From contig NW_023601322.1 in assembly GCF_014898055.3 (NCBI RefSeq), forward strand, positions 73,746,740 to 73,810,739: a DNA stretch of 64,000 nt. Reading direction: 5' to 3'. Each line of letters opens with the position of its first letter. Positions within the stretch are counted from its first letter, which is position 1. The notes below the pieces were generated by a model, which saw only the letters and a program-made list of their open reading frames with translations, made no database searches and was not told the origin of the DNA. Of the stretch, positions 1 through 12,810 are shown one piece after another. The DNA is from Talpa occidentalis (lineage: Eukaryota > Chordata > Mammalia > Eulipotyphla > Talpidae). Made by a program: the position numbers and the translations under genes.

Positions 1-499
1 CACAGGCTCCTAACAACTTTCCCGCTTCCTCTGTGGCCCCTCTATCCACCTCTGCGTGACCCCAGAGTGCTGCCTCTCTGACAAAGTCCAGTGACCCACC
101 TGTCCCCACCTCCCCAAGCCAGTCAAGGTGGTTCTTGCCAGCAGTTGCTCTCAGGTGAGCACGTGACACAAAGATGGCAAATGAAACCTGAGGGGAAGTC
201 GCGAGAAACTTCTGGGCAGGTGTCCTTGTTCTCACATCTCTCCTACTCTCCACCCTCCCTAACATAGGGCCTGCCTGCAAGGCCTTCCCATGTGCAGTGG
301 CCAGCTGCTGAGGGCAGCAGGTCAGGAGAGACTGACAGCTTGGTAACACCTAGAACCACAGGATGAACCTCCCAGAAAGCTCCCAGCAGGGCCCCTTTGT
401 TATGTATAATAACGTTTCCCTGTTGACCTCCCTGTCAGCCCCATTTCCAGTCAGGGTTTTCCCTTAACGCAACTAACTGAAGCTGGCTCACTGGGTGCA

Positions 500-830
500 C
501 AGATGGTCTTTAAAAATGTAACTCAGTATAAATCAGACTGTTTTAGTCTCCAGCTTAAAATCCTCCCATGACCTCTCATGAGATAAAATCCAGTGTCTCA
601 CGTTCACCTTGGGGCCCTCAGCCTGGTTCCTGGCTACATCCCAGCTAAACCCTCTACCCCTGCCCCCATGGCCTGCTAACTCCCAACCACCTTTTCCCTG
701 CTGTGCCCATAGCATCACCTGCTGGGGAGGGACAGGGCTCCTCCAAATTTTAAGCCTGAGGGTCTGGGTCCCACACCCCCAGAGTAAGCACTGCTTCCAA
801 TAGTTAGGCTGAGTCCAAGCTCCAGCCACG
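500..830 (+). repeat. L2-type LINE relic
   Basis: The stretch reads like the widely dispersed L2 sequence: a 'cagctta aaatcctcccatgacc' segment, then 'ataaaatccagtgtctc', then 'ggggccctcagcctgg'. The call is from remembered consensus and the copy is heavily diverged. Confidence 0.45.
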
Positions 831-1839
831 TTAATAAATAGTGACCCGAGTTATGGGAGCTCCTCAGATGGGCCCTAAACCCAGATGCAGGGCATGCCCC
901 AAAGGAAGGACAGTCTGAAGGTAGATCATGATGACTGAGAGGTCGTGGAGCAGCGTCCTTGGGAGCCAGGCCGGAATGGGACAGAGGCCACGAGACCTAT
1001 GGTTTCTTAAAAGACGAATGTTGGCAGGAGCTCAAGAGCCCTGGGAGCACCAGAGGTTCATCGAAGCCATGGCAAGCTCAGGAAATTGGAGTTGAAACAA
1101 AAACAAATACACTGATATAAGCTGTTCTCCATCAGGCCTGCTGATGCCTGTTTACAAACCGCAGCCATGACTTAGCATTCTCAAGAGACTGGATAATTAA
1201 ACAGAAAACAAGTTATATTTATTCATGTTCTTGCAAGACGGAAGGCTTCTCACATTTACATACCTGAAGCACCACCTCCTCTCAGAGAGGGCACGGCCCA
1301 CCTGCCAGGTGGAAGTGGGGTCTGAATGCAGCAGGCGGGGCTCCCCATCTGGTGGCTGCTGCTTGGGCTGCCTGATGGATACCCCGCAGCCCTGGGGAGC
1401 CCGGGGGGAGTGTCCTGAAAATCAGATTTGTGTCTGTTGCTCATCTTAGACTGAGGGCTTTCAATAACAAGGATGCCGCTGTTTAGAAGTCACCTTCAAC
1501 TTCTATTCTCCAAAGAGACCTAGAATGTGTTGGTAATCTGCATTTTAGATCAAATGCCTGGAGAAGGTTTAGAGGGTTATCTGTCAAGACAGAGATGGTA
1601 CAGCAAGGCCGTGCGGGTCTGCAGATCTCCCTCCCACCTTGCCTTACCTCAGGACACAGCACCCCACTGTGCAAGAGGGTCAGTGATTCCTGACACCCCT
1701 TCTTCCCTTGCTGCTTCATCCAAACTGTCCAAGGCCAGCCGCTCTCTCTTCCCCCATCTCCTCAGCTCCCACTTGGTTCTCACCTGAGCCGCTCTCGACC
1801 CCTAAGTGGTCTCTCCACAGCCTCTTCTCTGCAGCAGTG

Positions 1840-2270
1840 GGCCACTACTCACAAGGGCCAGAGTGATCCTTTTAGTATGCAAGTCAGATCGCATCCCTCT
1901 TTGACTTAAAATTATTCTTATCACTTTCCATTGCCTGAAATTAAAATCGTTGAGTCTTCTTTCAAGGAACCCAGGCTCTGCTGTTCCACCTGGTTCTGCC
2001 CTTCCAGCCACACACAGCTGCCCTGTTCCCCTTACTTCAGCCACACCCGCCTTCTTCTAAGCCCCCTCCCTACCTCAGGGTCTTTGTACCAGCTGCTTTC
2101 TCAGGCTAAAGTGTCCTCCCGCACCTCTTGGCCTGGCTGGTTACTTCTGCTCCTCCAGCTCTCTGCTTAAACCTGTCTCACTCAGAGAAGTCGTCACCAC
2201 TCCACACCCATCTTAAAGGTGTGTCTTACTCTTTGCATTCGTCGTGCTTATTATACTTTATGATTTGTTT
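1840..2270 (+). repeat. L2-type LINE relic
   Basis: A longer copy of the same repeat type as at 500-830. It has the order 'gatcgcatccctctttgac', 'cctcagggtctttgtacc', 'ctcagagaagtcgtcacc' and a terminal 'cttattatactttatgattt', which matches L2-like relics as I remember them. The ORFs across it are not genes. Confidence 0.5.
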
Positions 2271-2719
2271 CTGTGGTCTCTCCCAGCCCACCGTGACACC
2301 CCCTCCCTTGGGCACTATCTCCTGGGGAAAGTCGTGGAACCGGCTGCCGTGGCAAGGGTGCGCTCCCTTCACAGAAGGTTACAGGGATGGACTAGAAGCC
2401 GGATCTCCCCTGGTCAGAGACTCCCAGAGGCTTCTGGTCTGAGTCACTTCCACCTCTCACTAAAATTTCCTCCATGGAAATATGTTAACTTGTGTTTCTT
2501 TCTCTTCTGAGGGGGTGTGGTAGGTAACTAATACCAGCTTGTGCAGAAACCCCAGACTCTCAATAGAGTAATGCAATAAAGGCCAATTTCTTGCCCTCAC
2601 TGGTCTCAGAGGGTCGGGCAGCTCTCCTCAAGCAGTGCCTGGGAAGCTGTGTTCTGTGCTCGCACGAAATGCATGTGACCACAAAGACCCCACGGAGGGG
2701 AGGAGATAGGTGGGTCATG

Positions 2720-3010
2720 AGGCCTTAGCCAAGGCTCTCCAGGGAACCAGAACCAATAGGATGCAGGGAGAGAGGAGCAGAGAGGAGGGCGTGGGGGAGA
2801 AGAGAGCCGAGGAGAGGGAGCTTTGTTATGAGGAATTGGTTCACACAGTTATGAGCCCCAAGATCTGCAGTCGACAAGCTGGAGACCCAGAGGGGCCGAT
2901 AATGTCAGTTCCTGTCTAAAAACCAGCAAATCCAAGACCCAGGAAGAGATGATATTTCTTTTCAAGCCCCAAAGGCAAGAAAAGACCTGAGTCCCAGCTT
3001 GAAGGCAGTC
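2720..3010 (+). repeat. Ancient interspersed repeat, family not certain
   Basis: The segment begins 'aaggctctccagggaacc', then 'agaaccaatagga', a purine-rich patch, and 'gaggaattggttcacacag'. This order recurs in many mammalian genomes in old repeats. I cannot name the family securely. Confidence 0.4.
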
Positions 3011-3319
3011 AGGCAGAAGAAACTCTGCTGGAAGGAACTCAGCCCTCACATTCTGCTCAGGAAGAGGCCAGCTGGTGTCGGGAGGCCAGTCTGCTCTCAG
3101 CTTAGTGACCAAAATGTTCATCTCAGGAACACCCTCATGCCTAGAATGGGCACAAGAGTACGGCTCTGCCAAGACAGGGCAGTCGGGCTCTGTGTGAGCC
3201 CAGGACCCCTGCCCGGCCCTGCAGACAGGCTTCAGGAGCCCAAGCTCCTCAGCAGTTGACCGTTGTCCTCCCTGCTAATCCAGGTTCCCTGCTAATAGCA
3301 CTGGACCTGTTCTGCTTGC

Positions 3320-3540
3320 CAGAATATTCCCACTGTATCCTGGTATACAGTAGGTGCCCAGTAAATACTTGTAAATGGTAGTGCCCCTACCCTAATTGTT
3401 CACTTGGCTTAAAACTACTTCGTACGTCCCTTCTGTGGGCTGGGAATTGTATCAGGCACTGGGGATACAGAAGAAATGAAACATATGTTTTCTACCTTCA
3501 TTGGCTTCCAAAGGTGTTTATTTCCACCAGAGAGCAGAGC
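3320..3540. repeat. Two short L2-like 3'-end relics
   Basis: Near 3335-3375, 'tacagtaggtgcccagtaaa' resembles the L2 3' end in + orientation. Near 3430-3540, 'caggcactggggatacagaa' resembles the same region in minus orientation. Both are short and diverged. Confidence 0.4.
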
Positions 3541-5469
3541 TGGATAACTACACTGTGGTAATGGTTAAAGCAACACCCAGCAACCCAAGCTGATTGAAAA
3601 AGGAAATTACCCACAAACTGCAGTAATTAACTAATAAGTTTATTGCCATCCCCCATGTGAAGCAAGACGGAGTGTGACAGTGGCACCAAATTGAATCAGG
3701 TGATGCATAAAGAGACAGGAGGTTCGGACATGTGCAGGTGTCCCTGGCGCAGAGCCGCCTGTAAGGGCCCTGCCCAGAGCTCACACACACTCATGCCAGT
3801 GAAAGGCCCTGAGACCTCCCAGCCTCCCACTGCGACGTCTCAGAAGATGTTTGAAAGGAGCCAAGTGGCAGCCTCTGGTGGAGGGAAGCAGAGGACCGGG
3901 CACCTCCAAATGGCTCCCCCAGGGACAGTCAAGGCAGCTCCAGCCTGTAAGTGCCAGGTGAAGTCACTGGATCCAGGAGGTGTTGACTATTATCAGCCCT
4001 CCATTTAGTCAGGCGACCCTGGGGACACACACTCTACCTGAATTTGCGTCCCTCTCACCAACTTAACAGAAACAAGACCAGGTCAATGGACTTTGTCACA
4101 CTGTGCCACATCCCCCTGGGTGGCTCGGGATCACCTGAGGGGTTTGTGCCAGGGCAGTGGTGACAACGGCGCCAGAAGAGCTGCAGCCACAAGACAGGTT
4201 CCACCCTGGCCGGGGTGCCCTCTGCAGACCGCCCTACCTCACGCTCAGACCCCTGAGCCCAGGCCTGGCCTTCCAGGTGCCGTCAGAAATCTTGACATGT
4301 GAGCAGGTTGATTGAGCTTTTGACAGGGTCTTCTCACCAAGAGCATCGTTGAAAAATGGCAAATGTCCAGGTTGGAATGTGTTCCATTAGTACCTCTCTA
4401 ACATCAGCAAACTAACACCAACTTGACAAAAATTTGAGAAATTTAATTTCTGTGGCTGCGGAGCCCCGGGATCTGGGTTGAGAGGGTGCTGATGGGTTTA
4501 TGAGTGTCTCATCGAGTTCAAGTCGGTGTGAGAAATAGCGCCTGATGGAGGGAAAGCTGCAGTGAGAACTAAGACCCAACTCTCTAGGGACTGCAATGTT
4601 ATGGCCTCCTGTTTTCAGGAAGGGCTTTGTTAGCCTGTGTGTGCGGGGCCTGTCAGTGCCCTGTGCACCCCTTTTCTCCAAGCCCCATGGAGCAGAACAA
4701 GCATGAGGGCAGGGAGGATGGTGAGGGCTGGGGTTTGCCCCGACACATGTGTCTCCAAAACCAAGGGTGTTCGTGCTCTGCCGAGAAGGGTCCCGAGAGT
4801 GACAGTTGGAGCCTGCCATTGGCCCAGCCACCTCCTTTGTGCCAAACAGCCCAGCAAGGGAGCCTGAGAGGGACACCTCGCCTCCTCGTGCTCCAGGAAT
4901 ATCTGACTCTGACAATCGTGCTCCTGGAATCCGCTGCTCTCCACACAACCTTCCAGTGCGAGAGGGGAGGTGTGCAGACCTCTGACAGCAGTGCCAGAGA
5001 AGCTGCTGTGACCCCCAGCCCAGCCCTCACTTTCCGAGGACACCAGCCTCTTTCTACAGACACACTCTCGCCTGCTGTCAGGCTGCCCCAGTGCAGCCCC
5101 CTCACTGCCCCAGCCACTCTGAGCACAGGGACATGCACTCAGAACCATTGGCTCAGAGGTGCAGAGCACAAAAGTCTGTGACCCCACCCCCACCTCTTTT
5201 AACTCAAACCTTCACTTACTCTTTCACTCAACGGAGGCCAGGGGACAGGAAGGGACCTACCCAAGGTCACCGGCCACATACCAGCACAGCCAGGCGAGAG
5301 GCCAGGTGTCCAGAGCCACAGTCTGGCCTCTGCCCGGTTTGCTTGAGCCCCAGCCAGTGAGGCTGCCTCATGGCTCATCGCCAGAGAAATCACCCCAGGA
5401 GGTCCCTTAGCAGGGAAGTGGGTCTGCAGGGGATGGCTTGCGGAACAGTAAATAACTGGGAGTAAGGAG

Positions 5470-5610
5470 AGGTTCGGTTGCCATTAATCTGTTCAGAATT
5501 TTAAAAGGAGCTAGGGAATATTGACATGAATTAAATCCAATAAAACATTCATTTAATTAAACTTTAAATGATCCAAATATTTGCAGTTTGGTTAATATTT
5601 GTGTAGCTGA
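5470..5610. other. AT-rich unique block with many TTAAT/ATTAA words
   Basis: Within GC-rich surroundings this block is rich in ATTAA and TTTAAT words and does not resemble the repeats seen elsewhere. Such islands are often conserved non-coding elements, but conservation cannot be judged from one sequence. Confidence 0.2.
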
Positions 5611-8099
5611 CAGGAGCAGAATGATGATGGTTGTGGCGGTGTCGTGCATTCTAATTCGGGGTAAGTCTTCCCTGCGCAAAATGCACGTCTCCAGACTCAC
5701 AAGTGATCAGGGCTGCGCTCCGGAAGGCAGTGGAACCAGCACCCACAGCCTCCCCACTCGGGTGTTTGTGCATTTGTTTTTAGCCCTGGGCTACAGGCGT
5801 CTCCAGACGTTGTGCTAAAACTGTTTGAAATCTGCAAGTGTGTAGGTCCACACAGAGAAGGGGATCCACTGTCTCACAGAGGTCTTATGTTCCAAATTAG
5901 GGTACAGGCTGCTAGCACGGTAATTGGGGCTCTTCAGCCAGTCACACTGCCCCACCCTCCCACCCTCCACTCCCCCATGCGTCCACCCTGAACCTCCCCA
6001 GCGGCCATCTTTTAAGGCAGTGTTCTCAGGCCCCTGGGTACCACAGAACCCCTTAGATGCTTGTTAAAGCCCAGTGCCCACCTCGCCACCAGGGTCTCTA
6101 TCAGCCTGAGGTGTAGGAGCCGCTGTGTTTGGACCAGCTGCCCCCTGAGATATAATGTTCCTTGAGGAGAGGATGCCCTAGGGCCCAGGGGTGTCCTGCC
6201 TCCCCCGAGTGCCCCTTCCTGACTGCCCAGCTGGTCTCTTCCTTATAGTCCCACTAGAGCTCACACTTGGCAGGTTCCTTTTGTAACATTCAGAATTCTC
6301 CACACGCCCCCCCATCAGCCAGTGGGAGAAAAAAAGCGACTAAATGTTCAATCCATGGTAAAGCTTAGTAGAGCTGATTCTTTTAACAGTCAGTGTAAGT
6401 AATGTCCTAATCTAAGAAAAAGTCTTCACCTCTACCCAGCTGCTCCCCAAGCTGGTTTCTGAATGTGGCAGGAAGCCCACTGCCAGCCTCTGCCCACCCC
6501 CTCAGGCTGCAGCTGTGAGCCCTCTACCCATCACCCCGTCTTAGGCACTCACACTGAGGCCTGCCCCACCTGCGCGCTTTGTCTGGCCTCTCAGGCTGAG
6601 GGCGTCCGATGTCCCCTGCAGCTCAGCCTCCAGCAGCCCCCAGCTGACTCCACTCCACACACCCCCAAGTTCCGGAGCCCTTCCCCTCATGCCTGGGTCT
6701 CGCAGTGCCGTGCAGTCCTCAGGCACAGAGATATAGAGCACCTAACAGACAAGTTGGAGGGCAGCCAGGAGCCTCTAGGCCCCCTCCCCCACTACACCAC
6801 TGGGAGGTGAGGGGCTCTGGCAGATCATCTCAGGCCCTGGCTAGCTGGGTGGTCTGAGGTGTGGTGGCCCCAAGTGGGGAGGGGTAGCAGCCCTTGGGAT
6901 GCTCAGCCTCCTCCTGGAGCCCCCTGGCTTCTAGAAGCACTTTTTTCTTTGTATTGCTTTGTACCGAGGTAACGTGGGCATACAACACCATGTATCTGAG
7001 TTCACATCTCTTCTGCCACAACCAAGGTGCCCCTAGTCCTCCACCAAGTGATGGGGCTGGAGGCACCCAGGGACCCCAGAGATCCGTGGCTTCTGTGCAG
7101 GAAGAGTTCGTGCAGGAATCGTAGGTGGGTTAGCAATGCAGCTTTACCGTAGGTGAGAGGAGGCGCTCTAGAGTGCGTGTGGGCAGATGCAGAGGAGAAT
7201 CGTGCGGCGGATCTCAAGGCTGCTGCTATAAATACTTGTTTAGTTTGAGGGGGCAGGGCTCACAGGCGGGATGCTGAACAGGCTCTGACCAATTTTGTTT
7301 ACCGAGACCACTGGGCCTTAACGTCCTGTTGGGGAAGTGAGCCGGGAGAAGTTTTGCTTTTACAACTGGCGGTGCCAGGTGTGAGATTGGGGTCCAAACT
7401 GATAGGGTTTGAGACACTTTGCTTTGGCATGTGAGTTGTTTTTTTTTTTTTTTAAGAGTTACTGGATGGGGAAAGTGAGGGGCTGCAGCCTCTGTGCTAA
7501 ATTCCTGTGGGGCCCTCTCTGCCCCCTCCTCCTCACCTGCTCCCCTCCCCTCTGGTAGCCTCAGCCTTGCAGTCAGAGTTCTGTGATTTTCAAGACACAC
7601 ACTTAACCACCCCACACTCCCCTGAGAGGGGGATGGAGCACTCCATCCCCCTTTCTACTTCTACAGAGCTGCAGGGCCCAGGGGAGCCCCGAGATGAGGA
7701 CGAGGGATATCCTCTATACTCGGGGTGCTCTGGGTTTGGGCCAGCAGAGCACAGTAGGAATAAAACAATTTTAGCAAGTTCCCCCCTCGGCCTCCCCCTC
7801 TCTACCCCCTCTGAATCACCACACCCTGCTAGCTTGAGGGTTAGTGCCTTCTCCTGCCCTGAGCAATAAGCCTCATGACTCAGGGGTGGGAGGGCAGCGA
7901 GCAGAACGTGATTTAAGAGGCAACTAGAAATGCATCACTTTAATGTTTGTAAAATATTATGCCAGCTGCGTCTGCATCAATCACTCGGTGCTTATCTCTC
8001 CCCTTGTGGCTCCTTCACCAGGAGTGCCATTTGTCCTGCGTATGATTGTCCCCTCTCCCCTGGCCTCTTGGCTCCTCTCTTTCTTTATTTCCATTTTCT

Positions 8100-8165
8100 C
8101 CATTTTTCATCCATCCATCCAACAAGCACTGATGAAGCACCTATTGTAGATCTTGTTCATCTTCC
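8100..8165 (-). repeat. Short L2-like relic with CATC repeat
   Basis: A short (CATC)n run is followed by 'caacaagcactgatgaagca' and 'cctattgtagat', resembling an antisense L2 end. It is weak because of its length. Confidence 0.3.
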
Positions 8166-8589
8166 TGGATCCAGGGTCGGGCCATTTGGGTGTTTATAAA
8201 AGGGGTGACCTTTACTACTCAGGGACACTCATTCCTGTTCCAGTGTCCTTACTTGCTCTGGGGGCAGCACACCTGCCCTTCCCCTCTGCATGCACACTGG
8301 CAAGGGGGTGAGAGCAGATACACTGCAGGGTGCAGCTCGTAAGTGTCCAGCTAAGTCACAGAGCGCAGTTCCCAACTCTGCACCTGTCAGGACCCCCAAA
8401 GTCCCAACAGTGGGAAGAGTAACGAGGGCTCCTGGCACATGCTGGTACCCAGGGCCAGTCCACGTCCTTGGCTCACACCTCTGTTGGCTGCTGCTGCAAA
8501 CCCTGAGTTCCAAATTTGGGGGAATCCTAGGGGTGAGGCAGTCCCATCAATGGGCTACTCCCTCCCAGCCTGATCCCATTTTGGCATTT

Positions 8590-8780
8590 GAATAGCCTGA
8601 GTTTGATTAATCTTTTCATCAATCCTGAGAATTTCAAAAAGCCCATGATTGCAGGGAAATATTTTAGACCCTTCCCATTTGCTTGAAGAATGATCAGTCA
8701 TAATGCCAGTTATCAAGTATAAAATGGCAAGGATTAATAATTTCTCTAGCCTGAAGTACACTTCAAAAAATTAAAGACGA
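8590..8780. other. AT-rich unique block
   Basis: The block holds several homeodomain-like cores (GATTAAT at 8605 and 8731, TCAGTCATAATG near 8694). It has no repeat signature or long ORF. It is only a candidate regulatory element. Confidence 0.2.
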
Positions 8781-9247
8781 TAGCGCATGGCCGCTGAACA
8801 GAAATCCAAAGCCAAGTTCAGAGAAACCTTAGACAGAAACAAACCTTCAAAGGTCAGCCAGTTCATTCACCAGCCTTCAGACAGTGCAACCTTTAAGCGC
8901 CCCCAGGTGGATGAGGAACCTGAAGGCTCACCCGTCGGCTCACCTAGCAGACCTTGACTGCAGCTAGCAAGGCTCAGACATCATTAGGCCCAGGAGCATG
9001 GGGCAGGGCACCCCACTTCTGGCTCCCTGGGCTCTGGCAGCCCAGATGCTGGACTGGACTCATCCATAGCCCAGATGCTTCCCCTATGCTCCCTGAGCTG
9101 TTTTGACTTGCACAAGCCTTTCAGCATTTGATGTGAGTCACAGCCTCTCTTCCAGAAATCCAGCTGGAGAATGGACCGTTTCCACAAGTCTAAGTGCTGC
9201 CCGGCCGTAAATCCCCATGGCGGGTTACTGTCCAATGAAGACTCTAG

Positions 9248-9505
<258 letters not shown>

Positions 9506-10119
9506 TAAGTGCGCAAGACGCCACATGGCAGTGGCAGGGTCACAGGACTTCTTTGACTCATGCCACTTTGGGTCCCTTCCATCTGCTCTATGATGACTAG
9601 GGGACCAGAAATCCTAGACCCAGCGCCCTCGGAGATAGAGTGAGTCTGCCAATCAGACCCACAATAAGGAAGGGTGTGCTGCCTGGGAGGCCAGCGCCAG
9701 GGCAGGGGGTCTCCGTCTGGGCCACATCAGCAGAGGTGGGAGTGAGAGGAGTAGGCCATGCACAAGCCTACCAGCGCAAAGGGAGGCCCACAAGCCCATA
9801 CAGCACCGCCAGGCGGGCAGCTCCAGAGCGGGAAGAGCTGCTGTTGGGGGACCCAGGGAGACTCTGAATCCTAAAGCAGAGGTGGACATAGGCAGCTGCA
9901 TGTAGGGTTAGGGTATTCCCTGTGGAGGGCAGGGGCGGGCTGCTGGCCTGGATAGGCTGGGGCAGAAGCCAGGTGATGAAAGGAAAAGAGATGAGGCCAG
10001 AGGGGACCTGCCCTGGGGGCCTTGTTTGCTGGGTGAGGAAATGTGGCTTTGATGACTTGTGTGGAGGAAGAAATCAGCTAAGCTCACAGAGCCTAACATG
10101 ACCAACAGGGATACTTCTG

Positions 10120-10300
10120 GATTCTGAGGACTCAGGCAACCTGGTCTGGAGTCCCAGCATCACCCCACACTGACTTTATAGCTCTGAGCAATTTCTCAAG
10201 CCTCTGATCCTCAATAAATTAATCTATTAGAAAAGCAGCATTGGCAGTACCTCCCTTCCACTGGACTTGAAAAATAAGGGGAATAATTCAAGTATATTTA
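10120..10300 (+). repeat. MIR SINE relic
   Basis: The order fits MIR: 'acctggtctggagtcccag' at the start, 'gctctgagcaatttctcaag' and 'cctctgatcctcaataaa' in the core, then 'gcagtacctccctt'. It is diverged, as expected of this ancient family. Confidence 0.55.
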
Positions 10301-11080
10301 TTGGCCCTGGTTTGGCATAAGGGAAGAGATAGTATTCCAGAAGTTCATGTGAGAAGGCAATGAATCATCTGTGTAGGATGCTGTCATGACGTTTGACAGG
10401 TTTTAAGCTAGGGTAAGAGAATTGCAGGTAAAATAGGGCCGGCCCTGATCTCCTTGGCTTAGGGCAGGGGGAGCTGGCCAGTGACCCCATGAATTGGACT
10501 AGCACAGGGTCAGGGCATACCCCAAAAAGAGATTACCACATTGCTTAAATGGAATGCCATTCCAGCCATCAGATCTGGCCCCCATGGAGTGAGTCATCAT
10601 CACAGAAAGCAGTGAGTTCCCCATCCTTAGAGGTAGGCAAGCTCAAACAGGAGCATGGTCAGCAATGCAGATAAGCCCCATGACCTTGGCAATCCCTCTG
10701 AGAATGCCTTGTCGGGAGAGGATCCCAGCATGAAATTCTGCAGGAACCACAAACGTTGGGACGGTGCTATTCTCTGGGCCCCTTTGGCTGCACCCTGGTG
10801 GTCATGAGGGGAGCAGATGGCAAGAGGGGGCCACTCTGGAGGTTCTACTCTGGGCAGAACTGGGCAGGGGTGCACTTCCCTCACCCTAATCACACCAGGC
10901 AGGATTGTTTCCTCACAACTTCCCTACTGTGGGGGGCATCTCCTGTGTCCTCTCTATCTCTGAATCCAGTGCCAGCACAACCCTGTGGATGCTTGATCAG
11001 CCGATGCTTAGGGGGGTGTCCTTTGTCCAAGACTTGCCTACACTCTTAGCAAGGGAAGGCAGTGTCCTCTGAGAGGGGCG

Positions 11081-11125
11081 TGAGTGTGTGTGTGTGTGTG
11101 TGTATGTGCGTGTGCGTGCGCGCAT
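11081..11125. repeat. (TG)n microsatellite
   Basis: Mostly uninterrupted TG for about 22 bp from 11083, then TATG, TGCG and CGCG variants. The alternating purine-pyrimidine run could adopt Z-DNA. Confidence 0.9.
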
Positions 11126-11534
11126 GGTGATTGATGCAGAACTAGGACAGGTCTGCCTGCGTCACTCTGAGCATCCACATGCACTTCTTGATGCTCTATT
11201 TAAAGCCATCAAGAATAAAGGCAAAAGAAGAACTCTTCTTAATGCACTTGCCATCAGTTAATTAAGTTGCTTAGAGTGTTTTTCCCCCTCCCTCAAACAT
11301 GCCTCCAGCACCAACTCAATTGCATTTCTCCCTTTCACAGTGAGGTCAGCAATTTGGGTAATTATGGGTACAACCAGAGATTAATGGGCTCTCGTTACCG
11401 CCTATGAAGCACTTGCTGTTCATGGTCAAGTCAGCAGCCCACAAACAGGCCCTGTGCTCCCCAGAAACCCTCACATGAGGACACAGGACAGAGCCAAGCT
11501 CTACAGGGGTCCTCGCCTGATACACGCCAGAAAC

Positions 11535-11578
11535 CACAACACACACAAACATACACAAACACACACAAACACGCCTCT
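11535..11578. repeat. CA/CAAACA-rich microsatellite
   Basis: The run is made of 'acacacaaac' and 'atacacaaac' units. It explains the repetitive His/Thr and Val/Cys stretches of the ORFs that cross it. Confidence 0.8.
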
Positions 11579-11649
11579 GACGCCTCAGTGTTGGGGCAGT
11601 GGGAGGCAGTACCATCTGCCAATGAGGGGCATAGGCTCCAGGGTCCAAG

Positions 11650-11840
11650 GGGCCTGGAACTCTCCCACTTACGAGTTGAGTCACATTGGAAAGCCACTTG
11701 ACTTCTCTTAGCCTCAGCGCCTCCATCTGTAAAGTGGAGTAAATAATAGCTCCAGGCTTCTAGGGTTATAGTGAGGATTAAATGAGACGATACACATGAA
11801 GCTCTTGGTCTAGAGTGTTCCACGCTATTTCCACTCTCAT
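11650..11840 (+). repeat. MIR SINE relic
   Basis: A clear MIR order is seen: 'tacgagttgagtcacattgg', 'ccacttgacttctcttagcc', 'catctgtaaagtggagtaaa', 'gtgaggattaaatgagacga' and 'catgaagctcttggtc'. Confidence 0.75.
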
Positions 11841-12589
11841 TCTCACTGTTGCTATTCTTCCTATTATCATTTGTGCAGTCATTGTCCTGCTGCCGAGCAT
11901 TCTCAACACCTTTCAGCCCGAGTCCCCAGTGTACAGGCAGCAGCAGTCAGTGAGGCTCTGCAGTCAGGCAGATGTGACCCTGGACAGCCCCTGCTGCCCT
12001 TAGTCAGGGATAGAACAACACTGTCCCTGTCTGCCTCGACTCACCTGGGGACAGGGGCACTGACCTGCCCCCTCCTGCAGCCTCGAGTAAGCTGTTTAGC
12101 TTCCCTGAGGCTGTGTGGACAGGGAGGTGGCCACATCCTACCCACTGGGCATTTTCTTGCTGAGTGTATGTGAAGCACGGGGGGCCTGCCCAGCCACACC
12201 GGGTGTTCGTAAGCTGCATGGGGACAGTGCAGAGGCAGCCCTGGGACAAAGTCAGGCAGCAACTGGGTAGCGCCAGCTCTTCAGGATTGGGGGGCATATT
12301 TGAAGCAGGGATAGGTCAGGGGGGAAGAACCCAGAAGGGAAGGCCCTATGGAGCAAGACTCAGGAGGGGTCGATGGGTCCTAAAGTCCCTCAGTCTGCGG
12401 CATGTCTGCACCTGGCCCCGCCTGCCACAGTCAGAGATAAAATAGTCACTGCTCACCAGTGTAGTAATTAGCCACTGGCGCAGAAACACCTCACAAATGG
12501 GGGAGCTGATCGGCTCCCCAAACCCAAGGCCGCAAGATAAGAGAGCCAGCAGAGGTGTGGGCCTCCTTTCTTTGTCATTTGGATGAGAC

Positions 12590-12810
12590 ATCTTGATTGG
12601 CAACAAAATATTAATCACTTTTTCACTACTGTCTTAATGAGAAGCTTTCATGGGCAACAAAATATTAATTTGTCTTGTCTTATCTGTTAAGAATTCTGTT
12701 AATGAATTCAGTCACAGAGCTATTACAGAATGCCATCCTAATGACACATGTAATTAAACTTTTCTGACTTGCAAACATCAAGGATGCCTTGAGCATCAGA
12801 ATAATATTTG
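12590..12810. other. AT-rich unique block with a 17-bp direct repeat
   Basis: The word GGCAACAAAATATTAAT occurs exactly at 12599-12615 and 12653-12669, 54 bp apart. Several TTAAT, TAATGA and GTAATTAAAC words follow. It does not resemble the window's interspersed repeats. A conserved regulatory element is one possibility; a local duplication is another. Confidence 0.3.

Noticed and set aside
4412..5193. Several overlapping frames of 160-190 codons on both strands
   Set aside because: Three or more frames are open at once, none has a family motif or splice context, and the DNA is GC-rich, where stops are rare.
7040..7450. Possible LTR of an endogenous retrovirus (a TATA-like CTATAAATA near 7225 and an unusual composition)
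   Set aside because: No terminal TG...CA inverted ends, no target-site duplication, no internal retroviral sequence and no family I recognise.
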